From Aldrovandia affinis (Eukaryota > Chordata > Actinopteri > Notacanthiformes > Halosauridae), in NCBI GenBank assembly GCA_029706075.1, contig JAINUG010000085.1, positions 1,699,392 to 1,763,391 of the forward strand: 64,000 bases of DNA, in the 5' to 3' direction. Below the pieces are notes generated by a model, which saw only the letters and a program-made list of their open reading frames with translations, was not told the origin of the DNA and made no database searches. The position numbers and the translations under genes are program-made. Positions 43,127-57,971 of this stretch are shown here, piece by piece (positions within the stretch are counted from its first letter, which is position 1; each line of letters begins with the position of its first letter).

Positions 43127-46100
43127 TAATATGGTGAATTAATGTGTATTAAATATTAATTATATACGCACCGGGCGCGAGGACAAACGCCAGCTGTCCT
43201 GATTGCTTTTGCAGCGAGTCCCCAACCTTGATTGTTTTGCACCACGGACCCCGGTTTCATGCACCGGGCGTAAAATTCCGAGGTTTGGCGTAGATTTTTT
43301 TCCACATGCACCTGACCAGGACCCCGATCTTGTATCCAATGGGACCTTCCTGTATAAATAAAGGATAAATAAAATAAAAAATAAAAAAAATGAACTGGTC
43401 TCAGCCTTTTTCCCTGTTTTGTTTATCATACTTTAACATGACTTGTATGTAAGCATGTCTTTTTTTATTAAATCTTTATTTATAATAATAAATCTTTGTT
43501 GACTTGCGGACGGTTTGGCCTGGAGTTTTGATTGTGTTGTGTCCAGTGTGTGTTCCCTGGTTATTGTAATGCGGTTGAATTTTGGGACGTAACAATATAT
43601 AATTAAATTGTACCATATTTCACCTCAATTTATTTGATATTAATAATAAACTTGTGATAATATTGTGTCCCATTTTTAGATTGCTTTGAGATTGTCCTTA
43701 CACAAATGTCACCAGTAGTGTCATTTTTGTATTCTTGTATTATCATACTTAGATTAAAAGAAACACTTGTGTAAACAATGCACCAAAGACATGAGTTACA
43801 CTTAATAGAAAAACCAGACGGCATATATTTTGTTCTTCTCTGATTCTGCTCTTTTTGGTTTCCCTCATGCTCTGGGACAATCCTGGTCAACCATCTGTGT
43901 TGTCCCTTGGGATCGGGGGACACTCCAGAACCTTTTCAGAGGGCACAGGCAAATTAATAATCTGGAGGAGGCAGTATTTCAAACAAAACAATAATTTTAT
44001 TAAACTAATTTGACGGAAAAACATACAATACAAAATCCTTTACTTGTCCAAGTCCGTAATCCAAAGTTGAAATCCAAAACAGTTCCTCAATCAATCCAAA
44101 GTCTGCACACAAACAGGTTTCTCAAAACAATCCAATCCAATCCAATCCAATCCAATCCAAGCCAAGCCAAGCAGCAATCCAAACAGTAATCGAAAAACAA
44201 TTCTCTCTCACCCACTCTCCACTACTCCAACACACCAACCTACTCCTTCCCCATGTGACACCAAACAGTCCTTTAAAGAATTTTTCCCAAATTGCCTTCA
44301 GCTGTCAGTAGTCCTAATTGTTTGCCTTGCTTCAGCTGTTCCATCAGGTGTGGGACTGCAGGCTGCTGGGAACTGTAGTCCTTTTCAGTTCCAATGGCTC
44401 CCAAGAATTAAAGGGCCAGGCAGCCATTTCCTTGTGCAGCCCCTTGGGCTGCCACACATCCTGGATTAATGAGGGGTGAGGTCCTTTGGGTGAATGCTCC
44501 ACCTTGCCCTGGTATTAAGGATGCTTCTGGTGGTCCCTTAAGCCTCAATGACTAAGTTCAGCAGCATTTTGGTGGCCTTCGTGGACATGGTTCCTATAAG
44601 TTAACTACAGGGCCATTATAGAATATGTAGAGATGCCATTTTCCCCTATCTGTCTATGTTTACTGACTAAATGTGATATTTTGCGTATCCCACTATTTTC
44701 CAGGAGTTCAGCTCGATTGCCTTTTAAAGGGGTCAGGGAATCATTTTCCAATTCTTCCCTCATTGGCACAAATGTTTTTTTCTGGTTTTTCGGTTTCCTC
44801 TGGAAAATGTCCACTGTGAAGTGTTGTGTAACAACCTGATTGTAAAGGGTTTCATACAAAATCAACATTGATTGAAATGGCATTTTCCAAACAAGAGCAT
44901 TGGATGCTGGGTTATGTATATAGGTTTGTTTTGTGTGTTAAAAGGTCTAAGGGAGACGCGACCCATAACCCTGGTACAGCAAAACAGGGATGTGCAAATA
45001 CTTTTGTTGGTCTGAAAATAGATATCACCTGTGCTTACACTGTACATATATAATGCCCATGACATGCTCATTTTCAGTTTGGTGCAGGTAAGATGTGTGC
45101 ACATAGCAGCAGTATTCAGGCACTTGTGAAAATAGACTATACACTACATGTAAGTGGAGATCAAATGCTGGTTATGCTTGCATAACTGCTTGCATTCTTT
45201 TGAACATATCCCCATTTACTTTGCCAAGAGTCAAGAAGGGATATCATCATTTCTGAATATCGACATATCTGAATATCAACAGAATAATAGATCTCCATTT
45301 GTGTGAAAACATTTTTTCGTTCACATAATAAATGTATTCCTTGGTTTTTGGGCCTTCTGGTTTTATGCTCTGGTAGTTTGGCTGAAAAGTTTGCAATGGC
45401 ACTACACTTTTTAGCATCAGAATAAAATGGTCTTGCACGAATTGGTTTGATGCTCCATTCTGTGGTGGTGTGCAGGTTGCACACCATAGTGCACATTTAT
45501 TAGCGTTGTCCTGTGCACCGACAAATACTTTTTCCTTAGACTTTAAGGCGTGGTGAGTTCCACATACCCCTGTTCACATTAAACAAACAGCAATAAAACA
45601 TTTTTCAAGATTTTTTCCAAGTCAGGTCAAAGGGTTCCTCCCAGTGTTTGCCTGGTGCCTAAGAATTATTCTCAAGAGTGACATACTTACAATGCAGTAC
45701 AACATAATGGATTAACATTAATTTAGAGCCTAATAATAGGAATTCAAATGGAAAATAAACAATGGACATTACCACGTTACTACAGGGCACTATCTATTAT
45801 ATATAGTCCACTGTATATGGGTATTTTTATCAGTCTTTCCATTATATTATTTTTATTTATTTATTATTCTTTTAAAAATTATTATTGACTACCTTTATAC
45901 CGGAACAGTGGTCATTTTCACCTGTGGAACTAACTGATGCAGCACTGCCGCCTTGTGGTAGAAATTGGTCATAGAAATATTTTTAACCGGTGTCCTTTTC
46001 TCAGTTTCCTTGACGGCTAGGAAACATGTGGGAATCTAAAGCAAAGAATGAAAAAGAAATGTATAAAAAAAACCCTGCTTCAATGTGTGTAACAACAAAT

Positions 46101-47690
46101 TAGTCAATATAAACAGAATTAAAGAGTTGTAGTCATTGTCAGAGAAACAATGACTAAAATTTGAAAAAGTCCCCATTACTACACCTTCTAGACCTACAGT
46201 GTGATTCTTGAATACACTGGGTAAAATGGACAGCTAATGGATTTCTACTAGCCAACTGATTAGACCTGACAGTATATCTCTGGAGTGGAGAATGGAGGGG
46301 ATCATTTCCACTGGCCTCAGAGGCAGGGCGTCCCACACCAGCCTGTTCGGTGCTTAAGTTCTTGCGTGTTTTTGTCAGAGATTGCTTCCTGTTTTGTGGC
46401 CGCTCAATGCCAACAAACAATGACGGGAAGGGGCTCGTTCTCTGTCTAGACGAGCGCCTATTGACTTGTCCGCGTCAGTTGTGTCTGGGTCCCTCTTGTC
46501 ATCAGCTCTGTTTGTGCCAACGCTGAGACATATTTCCATAATTCTGTAAGGAGTTGGGAAAATGGCCTTGGTGTGTCTAGTTCCTAGGTCTCAATAGTTA
46601 ATGAAACTAAAATCCCCGAGATCCAGTCCGCTGATACTGAACAATACGTGGACACGTGTAAAGGTCCAATTAAAAACAAAACTCAAAGGCTTTCAATCAG
46701 GGGTATGTTTCATTTGTCATAATCTGGCTAGTGCTTGATGAACAAAAAGTACAAGATGTGCAAGTATAGACATTCAGGTTGACTCAGACTTTCATCAGCA
46801 TGCACACCTTTTCATTTATAGCCATTATTTATAGCTGGTGATGTAATTTATGATACAACAGTGGGTGTCAGTGATTATCTGGACCAGACAATTAAAAACA
46901 AGGCAATTATCAAATAAAAATCTTCAGAGCTGAATAACAATTAATTGCATGAAATATTGCATTACTGATGTACATTACTGAAAAAAACAGAAACACGATT
47001 TTCTTATTTGACAATGATCATGTTGAAAGGCATGCCATTGATACGTAACAAACAGCAGCGAACAACAAGAGCAAACAGCATTTGTTAAGTGTAGTCTGAA
47101 CAAGGTAGGCATTTTTAACTCTTTTTTATCTCCAATTTTCCCCTTTTTTGGAATGTCTGATCATGACGGCAGGCCTGTCTCATTGCTACCACGTCTTCTG
47201 CCTATTTTGGAGGGTGCCCACCACCACGTGCAGCGAGCCACGGCTTCTTCTTACTCTGCAGTACACCCGCCGACCTGCACAGGTACCGCACCAGAGGGCT
47301 GCTCAGCCTATGCATGAGACAGAGGACACTCTGCTGACTGCAACCCTCCCTCCCTGAGCAATGCTCGACCACAGCTATTCCATGATGTAAGATGAGGGAA
47401 AAATGTGAGGGTGTACAAAAACCCTCCTTTTCGAGACATGCAACCGGGCTACCACTTACCGTTCCAAAAACGGAACTATGACAGTGTAACATCCAGGTGG
47501 TAGAGTCCGATATTTGGTGGGAATATCGTAAAACCGTACGCTTTTTTTTTGCCCCCACTGACTTTGATAGGCTGCCCACAATGTTGCTTCTTGAATTTGA
47601 AAATGTTGACAAGCTTTGATAAACAGTTGAAGAGATTGCAGTAATGTCCTCTGTGATATTCAAACAGTACATGTGGACGTGGGAATCCAT
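43127..47690. other. Intergenic DNA, no supported gene
   Basis: I see no gene. There is an (AATCC)n tract at about 44130-44165. Near 43370 there is an A-rich TAAAATAAAAAATAAAA stretch that could be a retroposon end. The minus-strand open stretches at 44605-44883 and 46154-46420 show no recognisable domain. Confidence 0.5.
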
Positions 47691-47942
47691 CCATCCATCC
47701 ATTATCTAAGCCGCTTATTCCTGGTCAGGGTCGCGGGGCTGGAGCCTATCCCAGCATGCGTTCGGGCGAGAGGCAGGAATACACCCTGGACAGGTCGCCA
47801 ATCCATCGCAGGGCACACACACCATTCACTCACACACTCATACCTATGGGCAATTTAGACTCTCCAATTAGCCTAACGTGCATGTCTTTGGACTGTGGGA
47901 GGAAACCCACGCGGACACGGGAGAACATGCAAACTCCACACA
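47691..47942 (-). mobile_element. SINE, 5' truncated, with 12-bp target duplication
   Basis: On the minus strand it matches the body and 3' end of the 57607 SINE (GTGTCCGCGTGGGTTTCCTCC, CCAAAGACATGCACGTTAGG, CATGCTGGGATAGGCTCCAG) and ends in ATGG repeats. GTGGGAATCCAT flanks it at 47679-47690 and 47943-47954. The tRNA-like head is missing, as expected of incomplete reverse transcription. Confidence 0.9.
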
Positions 47943-47954
47943 GTGGGAATCCAT

Positions 47955-50900
47955 GGAATCGCAAAAAAAAAAAATGCATGAAGGGGGTCTGTAGCTAATT
48001 GTGCAATATTAATGGTCCTACAGACAAGGTATTCGGTACTAATGCATTTTTGGATTTTATTTTTATCCTGGACAAAGAAACTGTTCAAATCTTTTTCAAT
48101 AATAATTTTATGTTAAACATTCGTGTGTGCAGTACATTATCTAAGTCCACAGAGGGCACACTTACACAGATATCACATAGTCATACTTGTATTGAGTTGT
48201 ATTGTACTGCTGTATTGAGTTATATCATTCAAGGGCCTACTGCACAGAAACACCCTAGGTGCCTATGAAGTCCATAAGCATGTAAAGACACTTAAAATTA
48301 TTCGTATGTCGTAGGCTTCCTCTAATAACGGAAGACTTGAAGTCTACATGGTATATGTATGGAGACTGCAGCCCTGGTGTCAAATGCAACTAACAGTGTA
48401 GAAAGGACAGATACTGAAAGATAATTGACTGAACGAGGTGGTTGTGACAGTGCTGTGACAGCTGCTCCTGAACAGCTGTCTACTTATCATACACCTCCAG
48501 GTGTGAAAGCAGGTGAAGGTTTTTGAGCATGCCCGTCATGTGGATGCAGTGCAGAGTGAGCCTTCACAATGAAGGAGAGAATGGACAGAGAGAATGTCTG
48601 GTGTCCATTTCAGAGTACACCAGACATTTTCCCTGTTGTGCCTCCATGTACAGCATTTCAAGCTAAAGGTACATCTGGATATCCATGTACACAATTCAAT
48701 TAGTGCTTAAATCTCTTAAAAATCTTAAAATGAAATCAGTAACATTGAATATGCATTTTTCATTTTTCAAGCAGCAAGGTGATGACTGACCAGGTAAATC
48801 AACTGAAAATATCCTCCGAATAATTTACACACACACACACACACACGCACGCACAAATTGGGAAAACACAGAAAAGGCATGCCTGATCAAACTATAAATG
48901 TGTAACTCAATGACACAGATGTTGCTAACGTGTTCCTTTATGTTCCCAGCAGAGAGTAGAATCTCCTGACTTTCTGTTTTTATGCTGTTCTTGGCTCAGC
49001 GGGCTCCGACGGAGCTGTAGGTCTGAACTAATCAGCGTTTGATCGTGACACTCAGGAGGTAGGGTAGACTCTCTGGAGCCTGCGCCCCGATTGCCCTTTG
49101 CTTCAAACTGTCATTCAAAAGACCAACACTGCAGTCTGAAGAAGCATCAACAGCAGTCTTAAAGAGACAGTGGTACAAAGCTGCCCCCCTAAAGACACCA
49201 CCCGCCCGGCGCTGCTTCTCTGGGGGATAGAAACACATGGAGAGTATATTAGTGAGCCAGTGGAGGACAATAATGACCCCATCACAAGCACAACTCAAAT
49301 CATTTTCATTGGGAACAACTTGCACCCAATTGGACTTCGGGGATGTCAATCACTAAGAGATCTTGTACTTTATTAGATCAAGTCAGAAATGTGGTCAAAT
49401 ATATCCTTTTTACAGAGAAACCTTTCCTTGTTTCTAAAGCTGATTTCGCTTGCTTCAGCACACCGCTAATTCTCCAGCTCCACTTGACGAACAAAAGATT
49501 TCCACAGTTTCCACACCACAGTCATCGTGACCATCCTGTAATCGGAGACTATTTTATTTGTTGTCTCCGGGAGCGGCACAGTACCTACCTGCTTCGTAAT
49601 CTGAGCCGCACTCGGTCTCTGTAAAACCACCGGGATGCTGAGGTTTCTTCCCCTGCCAGTCATGATTCATGCTCAGATTCAACGCTGCCCTTCGGGGAGC
49701 CGCCTCGCTTAAGGTGGCTTATTGTTCTGTACGGTTTCTTTTCTGGAAGCCTGTGCAGCATATTTCTGTCGTGTAAACAGTACGCACCGTGAAGAAGGAC
49801 CCGAGAGCGTTTTGTTGTGGTTACGCGAACTTCTTAAAGGCCAGCTGCACAAAGCAACTCATTTACAGAGGCAACGGTAAACATATAGCCCACGTTCCCG
49901 AGAGCTGCACATGTGGTATCAACCAAAGAGTTAATTAAAAGGTTCGCCTCTTTCACCTCTTTTGTGTTCTGTGCATTGAAGCGGAACTACACCGTGGCGT
50001 TTGTGAGAGTTTTAGCATCCCGAAATCTATTAACATCATCAACAGTGCAAGCCCCGTCTGTGCATCGGTATGCAGAATTAACATAATTCACAGGCATGGA
50101 CGCGAAATACAAATTCATAACTTAATGAGAGTTTCGTCCTGTGCAGAGATACACTGAAAGTGTTTATTGCAATGCATCGGCAGGGCATTTGTGGGGACTG
50201 GGAAATGTGTATACACGTCATAAGTTGAGTGCAACAGATCAACACTTAGCACCTCAAACACAGTGGGAAGCTACTCTGTCATCAGATCTTGTCTGTCAAG
50301 GGTTGTGGCTTTGAAAGCTGGTGGTGCACCTTCCTGGAAGACCCGTTAGGTCCACGTTCAGTATTGTCATGACGTCCGGGTCCTGCGACACGGAGCGGTT
50401 TCAGTTCCCTTTGTCTTTCGGAGGTTGAGTAGACGGTGGCATCTGATCCTTCCGCTGATTGTTCACCCTCATTCAAAAGCCAACTATTTTAATGTAAACT
50501 TTTTTGTGTGTGTCATTGCGTGATTTCATTACACATTCAGGAGCCCCCCAAAAGCACCGGAGACCTGCGATTCATTCTCTAAACTCTCATTCTCTCTCTC
50601 TCTCTCTCTCTCTTGCACCGTAGCCTATATTCTGACATTTCCCCTCCTGCCTTTTCTTCCTAGCCTTCCTGCGCTGTGAAGAGAGTGGCTCTTGTGTAGG
50701 TTCAGATTTCAACCGAGGGTTTAACTTCCATCCCTCCTTAAGGCTCTTTAAAAAAAAAAGTTAACAGGGAGGGGTGGTGGGAGTGGGGGTGGGGGTGGGG
50801 GAGGCACACAAAAACAATCTGTTTCCTCACGTGTCGGGACTTGAAGTTTAATCTATTGCACCTGTTCTGGCTGCTGAGATTGACGTGACTCAGCCTTTGC

Positions 50901-53035
50901 GAGCTCTGATGGCACCTGCACGTGGCCCCTCGCCAGCCACGCCCGCCCCTCCAGCAAACACCAAACATGTGTCCCCCCCACCCACCCCACCCCACCCCAC
51001 GGCCCCCTCTTTTCAACCCCTGTGTAGGGACACCACTACTGGCCTCACTGGGTAAGTGGGCCCATACTGAATGTAATATTGACGTTTCTCAGGGTTACCT
51101 TAAGGATAAAGAGAACTAGGCACAGGGGGTGACTTAGGGCATGGGGGCACTTACATTTTATATACCGCAAATGTTTCAGTCCCAAGAGCTTGGCATCCCT
51201 GAGTTGGTCATGGAGGCTCACTCATCCCTCCCTCTGTAGTCACACTGTAAGTATCCGTTAACCTCTCTCTATTTTTCTACTGATTTTCTATAAATGGCTC
51301 CTTGGCTGACTGACACTTTATGAGTTGGAGCCTGAAATCCCTCAGGGTAACCTCTTCCAGAAAAATATAGGGTTACATTTTCCACGGACAAACGGTACTG
51401 CCGACAATCCTCTGGGGCTGTCTCTTTTACACTGGAGTTAGTACGCAGCCTCCCTGAACCTCACGCCAGTGCATACGGCCACGCTACATTTCAACAGCGC
51501 GTGCCCCAAAGGGGGCTGAGCTGAGAGTTAATGGCGTATTCTGTTAATAAGGCTGGCTTTTCTTACAAGCTTCACCGTTTGACGCACAGCACAGTTGTTG
51601 CGCGTGCGAAGCAAACATTCGCTTTGTTTCAGTTTCGCGGTGAGCTGTGTAGTGTCTGCTACACTCAACGCTCGAGGAGAGAAGAAACTCGGGCAGGGGT
51701 TCCTGTTTGGTTTCTCGCCGGCGTGCAGAGTGATTCCGCATATCTGCCGTGCCACTGTGGCTTGCCACGGCTGTGACAGCTGCGGTTGAGTTTCAAAGTT
51801 AGCGGAGCTCGCCGATCGACTTCTCCGTCAGCAGATTTCCTGGAAGAGCAAATGGTGTCTTCAGACCATCCCTCCCGCTCTTTTGCATCGTGTCTGTAGC
51901 CGCCGGTGACAGCAGTGAATTAAAGCCTGGGGGTTCTCAGAGGAACCGCGTCAATCGCAAGTGTATACTCGAGAGGTTTCCTTTCTGTCAGCCCGTGCTG
52001 TTACATCTCACTTCTTCATGCTATGGGCCGCTCGAATCACCGAGACGGTAAAGAGGCAAAGGAAGCGGGAGAAAGCAGCATGACACTCCCGTCATTACCT
52101 TCATTACTAAAAAACGGCTCAGGAAATGAACTAACCGCTGCTCAGGGCCATTCCTGGACAGAATTCCCCCGAGTCTTTTTAATGAAGGAGGATTGGAGGC
52201 CATTAACTCCACGTTTGTTTGCTTGGAATTGAATATTGCTCACTGCTGTTACGATGCATGCTGTGGGCAAGGAGCATGCGAGGCTGCTGGAGAGATGGAC
52301 AGTCCCAGCCTCCACTGTATCCGTGGTCCTAGATTGTCCTGGCCCTCCAGTTCTAGTTTGTCCCAGAGGATGACATTGCCCTGGTGAGGTGGATTCAAGC
52401 CGGGGTATCAGAGGTCTGCAATCACGTAAAGCAGGGCAGAGTGGGAGATTACGACAGAAGGACACCGCCTGATAGAAATCACTTTGAGCATGAGCTAGTT
52501 TTGGGGGAGGTGGCGGTGGGTTTGGTTTCTACACATCCAGATCATCTCTGAAAATCTGTTGCTCACTACATATTCTTCTCCTCCACCCATTCCTAGCCTT
52601 TTGCCTCTGCGACTAAGTTTCAATGTGACAACCCAGAGAGCTGTGCCAAACAGAAGTGAATCTTCTGCACCCCACTATCAGTAAGTGAGCTGACTCCAGT
52701 AAGCTTACAGTCGAGCACAATAAACAAAGACAATACTGAAGTGGTGGGGTTATAGCACTCTGCCCTCGTTGGAATTTAGGAACCACACACATGCGGCAGG
52801 ATCTTTCTCTCTTCTCTAATCTTCAAAAGTAGCAACCGAGTAGTATACTGACATCAGCAGAGGATGTGTGTAAACAAGTATACCCGGTAAAAAGGGCTCC
52901 ATTCACTGATACTGAAGAGACCATTCAACAGCTGCTGCTTCATTGAGTGTGTGAGGGAATTTATGTATGTGTTGATTGCTTCGAGGCAGACTCGTAGCAG
53001 TGCCTCCAGAATGTCAAGAGTTAATACACATTCTG
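47955..53035. other. Intergenic DNA with short microsatellites, no supported gene
   Basis: An (AC)n tract is at about 48830-48856, a (TC)n tract at about 50590-50613, and GGGGGTG/CCCCACC-rich segments at about 50765-50800 and 50975-51005. The rest is mixed, moderately GC-rich sequence. No open frame has a recognisable domain. Confidence 0.5.
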
Positions 53036-53083
53036 CCTCTCTCTCTCTCTCTCTCCCCCTCTCTCTTTCTTGCTATATCTCTC

Positions 53084-53153
<70 letters not shown>
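53036..53153. repeat. (CT)n microsatellite block
   Basis: CT dinucleotides broken by CCCCT interruptions cover about 115 bases. The frames through it are low-complexity and not genes. Confidence 0.95.
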
Positions 53154-53424
53154 ACTCAAAACCGCGAGGAGTGACTCACTCCCTGGAGACGTCAAACAGG
53201 GCCGCTTCTGTTTCAGCTGGGGCTGTGTGAACCCGTTTACTTGCTGCCCTCTGACCCCCTTTGTCTCGGGACATCTCTGGGAGATGGATGCCTCTCCTGG
53301 GGATTGGCCCCAAAGAAAAGCAGAGCCGCACCATTCCTATTGAATTCTGCTGAGCAAATACAATCCCAAAGACAAATCCAGGCCTTTTTTTCTCTTTTCA
53401 TGAAAGGGCTAATTTACTGGCAAA

Positions 53425-53426
<2 letters not shown>

Positions 53427-53493
<67 letters not shown>

Positions 53494-53525
53494 ACGTCCG
53501 TGCGTGCGTGCCTTCGTGCGTGTGT
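53427..53525. repeat. (TG)n microsatellite
   Basis: About 65 bases of pure TG are followed by a TGCGTGCG-type variant end. Open frames across it are artefacts of the dinucleotide run. Confidence 0.95.
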
Positions 53526-56500
53526 ATTTACATGTGTAGTACAGTGAGAGGATAAAAATACATTAAAAAGGTTTGGCAATTTGTTAACAAAAGGAATTGT
53601 TACCATGTTTAAAATCTGGAATCATTTTAGCTGCTTTTAAAGAAATACAAAAAACTTCTCTTTGTCATTAGTGCACTTTTGAACTTCAGCTGACATGTGT
53701 TGTCCACTTTTCTTTAATCATTTAATGTTTTTTTTTGTTACAAAAAATACATGGAAAAATGTCAGTTTATTAGGTTTTCCACTGAAACGTGACATTCAAA
53801 CCCGGTGCACCAAAAAGTGTTCATCCTTTTTACATTTTAAAAATGTTTAAATGAAAAACTAATTCATCGAAATTTAAAGGGAGAAACAATGTTCCCAAGT
53901 CTGCAGAAAGGCATTGCAAAAATAACAGTGTAACACCGGTCTGACTAATCAGGGCTCTCTGGCATTCATTAGGCTCAGTGAAATTCACAAGACCATTTAT
54001 AGCAAAGGACAGCTGGTGAGTCACCAGCCAGCGTTATAAAAGTAGTTATTAGATGGACATATTCTGAAAGACTTTTTAATAATCTGAATGCAACACTGTG
54101 GGACATGTGGCAGCAAACATCTGGATTTGCTATTGTGTATCTCTGGCACGTTAATAGTCCCAAAGATTCCCAGATCCCATCTATAGACTATAGATGCTAG
54201 ATAGCCTTGGTGTCACCCATGATACTTGTCGGCCTGTGATATCTGTGTTGCAGTTTAGATTAGTTGGCTCTCAGCAAGGGGTTACAGCAGCACTCAGTGG
54301 TTATCTGTGCACTGCACTCTAATCAGACCATGAATATACTGTGTGTTAAATCCAGCTGTTGTGAATATAGTGCCTTGCCAACTTGATGAATTTTATGGAT
54401 TATGTTAGAACGTAAACAGAGAGAAATGCTCACGGTCTTACCGTTGGACCTGTTCACTCAGTCCCAATTAGCCTGAAGGAGACTTCATCATGTCTTTGCA
54501 ACAGAGCAGAGGTCAGGATTTGGGAGACGTTGACTGACATGGCCAATGTGGATCAGGCGTTACTCCCTCTGATTTTTCTATCACAAGTTTGGGGCTAACT
54601 ACTATTTAACCCATATTGCAGTGAATGTGGTTAAACCCAGATTTGATGTGTTTAGTGTCACCCCCACGGAATAGCTGCAATATGATGCCATATAAAATCA
54701 AGGGATAAACAATGAAATGGAAGCTAACGCAGTGCCGCTATGCAAATTGTTCATGTGGACAGTGAAAGGTATTGCAACCGCTGGTGTCCAGTTAAATTCC
54801 CGTCCGTTGACTGAATCCTCTCTCTCTATACACCTTGACACACTAAGACATTCTTGTGTGCATTGAATCTGCCTGCCTTCTTTCAAAATCACCTTGTGTT
54901 TTGCGGATCGTGGGAAGAACGTTTCGGTTCTGGCCCTGCGATTTCCCAGGTCTCTCTGCAGTAGCGCTGCTGCCTGCTTATCCTTATTGAAGAAAACTAC
55001 CAAAGGTTTGTGGTCGACTGCTTTGACCAAGCCCACATCTCCCACGCTCCGCACCCCAACCCCCACCACCCCACCACCCCACCCCCCCCCTCCCCGGCCC
55101 GGTCGGGCTCGCAGCACCTGCAGCCTTGTGGCGTAGAGCTCTCTCTCTCTCTCTCAGAGGGAGCCTTGCGGTCTCTGGCAGGGGGCCCAGATCATGAGCT
55201 GGCAGACACTCGCCTGTTCGCGTGAGAGCAAGCGCCTTGCAGGGCAGGAAGGCTTACTGTGTGTGTGCGGAGACCGGGGCTTATCAGTCCCCTCTGTACA
55301 CAGGGCAAAGTCCCTTACAAACGCAGTTCTCCCAGCCACCTCAACCTGGTCACGAAATGTACCTGAAAATGTCAATTTGAAAAAATGTGGGGAAAAAAGG
55401 TAATTTGTTCCTCCCGATGGTCTTCATTTGTGAGGACTTATGTTGGGCTCATGGGTTAGAACTGGCTCAGGCAGTCATGTGTTAAACTAGGCTGCACACA
55501 GGTGCACTATTGACAACCACCTGTTGCAGAAGGGTAACATACTGTACTCACCTGTACGATGGGTGCAGCTGAACGGCGATAGCTTATAGAGAAGTCTGTG
55601 AACCTTGTAGGTCTACACGGCATCTGGCATGTGCGATGTTGCAATACTGTGGGACCACTCAGAAACGTCCAGCAAACAGCAGAGCCAATGACCCCAGCTG
55701 GGTTTTTACAATCCAGGAAAGGGCCGGTTCTCTTCACTGTGGGGATTGTGGTGTTCCGCCAGCCCTCTCCCCGCACCCAGCCAGCACCCAGCTCCTTCAG
55801 GGCCTCCTGCAGCTGACGCCAATTAGTGTCCAGATCCGCTCTGCCACTAGGAAATCCTCCCCTTTGTTATAATTTGCTAAGAAAGACGACATCTTCTTCC
55901 ATGTACACTTTGGTCATAAAGTCACTACGCTAAACCTCATATGGGAAAATCAAAGTAGTATGATGTCAGTTATTTCCGTCAATGAATATATTGACACAGG
56001 CTTAGGTTACCTATTTTTTTGCTTGGCAGGTTTTCAGTGTGCAGTAGAAAGCCAAGCCAAAGAGGGAAAACAACCACAGAGATTAATATACCCTTACTCT
56101 TCATAATAAGATACATTGCTTCTTGAAAAGAAAAATGTTTGAGTAAAGGTCCATGAAGCCCAAGGTCATTCTAAACCTGTGCATGATATGGGCACCAATA
56201 AAACACAACTGCAGTGTACTAAACAACACAACCATATACTGTTACATATGAAATGGTTTAAGTCACAGATCCCCTTTCTCTGCAAAGAACTGATCATATT
56301 TGACAAATTGACATAGATTAAAACTCTATTTCAGCAGCCTATGTTTATTAAATGTTCAATAAGTGGCTGACCTTTTCTGTACGAAAATCTTTAATAGTTT
56401 GAAGAAGAAAGAAAATATGAAGAACAGTTAAATAAAAGACAGTCTAATTTATAGGAGGAAAAGTCTTTTTAATCTCTGAAAGAGTCATTCTGACCTGCAA

Positions 56501-56870
56501 GCTCCAAAATCCCCACCCCCACATGCCTGCTACCGACAGTGCGTTTCGCTTGTTTACTTGACGTCCAACTCCCTTACTTTCATAATACATATTTATTTTA
56601 TTCTGCGGGAGGGAGATTTCAATTAGGCTGCACCTGCTCCATTGTAAAATGCCCTCTAAAACAGCTGGGATGTTAAAGTTCATTACCAGACCATCATAAC
56701 TAACTCTTGCCAGGCAATTCAATGTTATTTTTTGTCATTTCTTCTTCCCAATTGAAACCAGCTCAGACTCCAATGCCAACACACAGCCATGCAGATCCTC
56801 TGCCACCACTCAATCTTGGCACTTTCCCGGATACTGTCCCTGAGTACACATGTTTCTAATCAACCCCCGG
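53526..56870. other. Intergenic DNA, no supported gene
   Basis: No gene is recognised. A C-rich run (about 55055-55100) and a short (CT)n (55138-55156) are present. A single minus-strand motif DHKPLVVFFNK near 55000 is reminiscent of a retroelement RNase H, but it stands alone. Confidence 0.45.
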
Positions 56871-56920
56871 CCTCCCCCCCCCCCACACACACACACATAC
56901 ACGCACACACACATGCACAC

Positions 56921-56961
<41 letters not shown>

Positions 56962-57083
56962 CACACGCACACACGCGCGTGCGCAGCACTCACACAATCA
57001 TACACACACATACGCATATGCGTGCACACATGTAACAGTATATGCAAGCGCACACACAAACACACACACACACACACACACAA
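56871..57083. repeat. (CA)n compound microsatellite
   Basis: A C-run is followed by CA repeats with CACG and CATA variants in three blocks. It is low-complexity, and frames through it are not coding. Confidence 0.95.
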
Positions 57084-57594
57084 ATGCAAGCAAACTTAAG
57101 TGCATACACATATTCACAAACACATTTACACATGTAATGGTACTCACACATGCACACCCAGAAACCCACTCAACAAAATCATTTGAGAGGTATGTTTGAA
57201 GTGTTTATATATATTTTTTTATATTAAAACCATTTAACCATCAGAGCACTTTTCTTGCAAGGTACTTAATTGATTGGTTAAAGCCTTGATCCACTGAATA
57301 TACACTGAAAATGAGTGTCTCTCTGAGGCACTCAGCCTCAAGTCACAAGTTTCAATACTTTCTTGATCCAAACCATGTGACAAAAGAGCCATTTGAAAAA
57401 GACAGAAGCTGCTTAGAGGGAAGGAGCGAATAGAGATTACAGATTATTAACTCAGAGATGAAACGCCTCCATTGAAAGGGTTTGCTGTGGATTGTCTTGA
57501 ACCACGCTGAGTGGCTGTCCAGCTTTTTATAATAAGAGTCTTAGCGGGCCGCATAATGCAGCTCATTACTGAAAGATGCTAAATAAATATAAGT
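57084..57594. other. Intergenic DNA
   Basis: Nothing is recognised between the microsatellite and the SINE target site. Confidence 0.5.
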
Positions 57595-57606
57595 AGAATA
57601 TAGGTC

Positions 57607-57971
57607 AGGGCGGCACGGTGGTGCAGTGGATAGCGCTGTCGCCTCACAGCAAGAAGGTCTCGGGTTCGAATCCAGGCCGAGGGCCTTTCTGTGTGGAGTT
57701 TGCATGTTCTCCCCGTGTCCGCGTGGGTTTCCTCCGGGTACTCCGGTTTCTTCCCACAGTCCAAAGACATGCACGTTAGGCTAATTGGAGAGTCTAAATT
57801 GCCCGTAGGTATGAGTGTGTGAGTGAATGGTGTATGTAGTGCCCTGCGATGGATTGGCGACCTGTCCAGGGTGTATTCCTGCCTCTCGCCCCAATGCATG
57901 CTGGGATAGGCTCCAGCCCCCCCGCGACCCTAACTAGGAATAAGCAGCTGAAGATGAGATGAGATGAGATG
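57607..57971 (+). mobile_element. Full-length tRNA-derived SINE with 12-bp target duplication
   Basis: It begins AGGGCGGCACGGTGG, with an A-box-like TGGTGCAGTGG and B box GGTTCGAATCC. The body contains GTCCGCGTGGGTTTCCTCC and CATGCTGGGATAGGCTCCAG, and the tail is GAGAT repeats. The direct repeat AGAATATAGGTC flanks it at 57595-57606 and 57972-57983. Intact ends and a perfect duplication suggest a fairly recent insertion. Relatives are at 47691-47942 and 29802-29960. Confidence 0.92.

Noticed and set aside
54940-55030. Minus-strand retroelement RNase H relic (DHKPLVVFFNK)
   Set aside because: Only one short motif matches and no neighbouring retroelement parts were found, so chance is not excluded.
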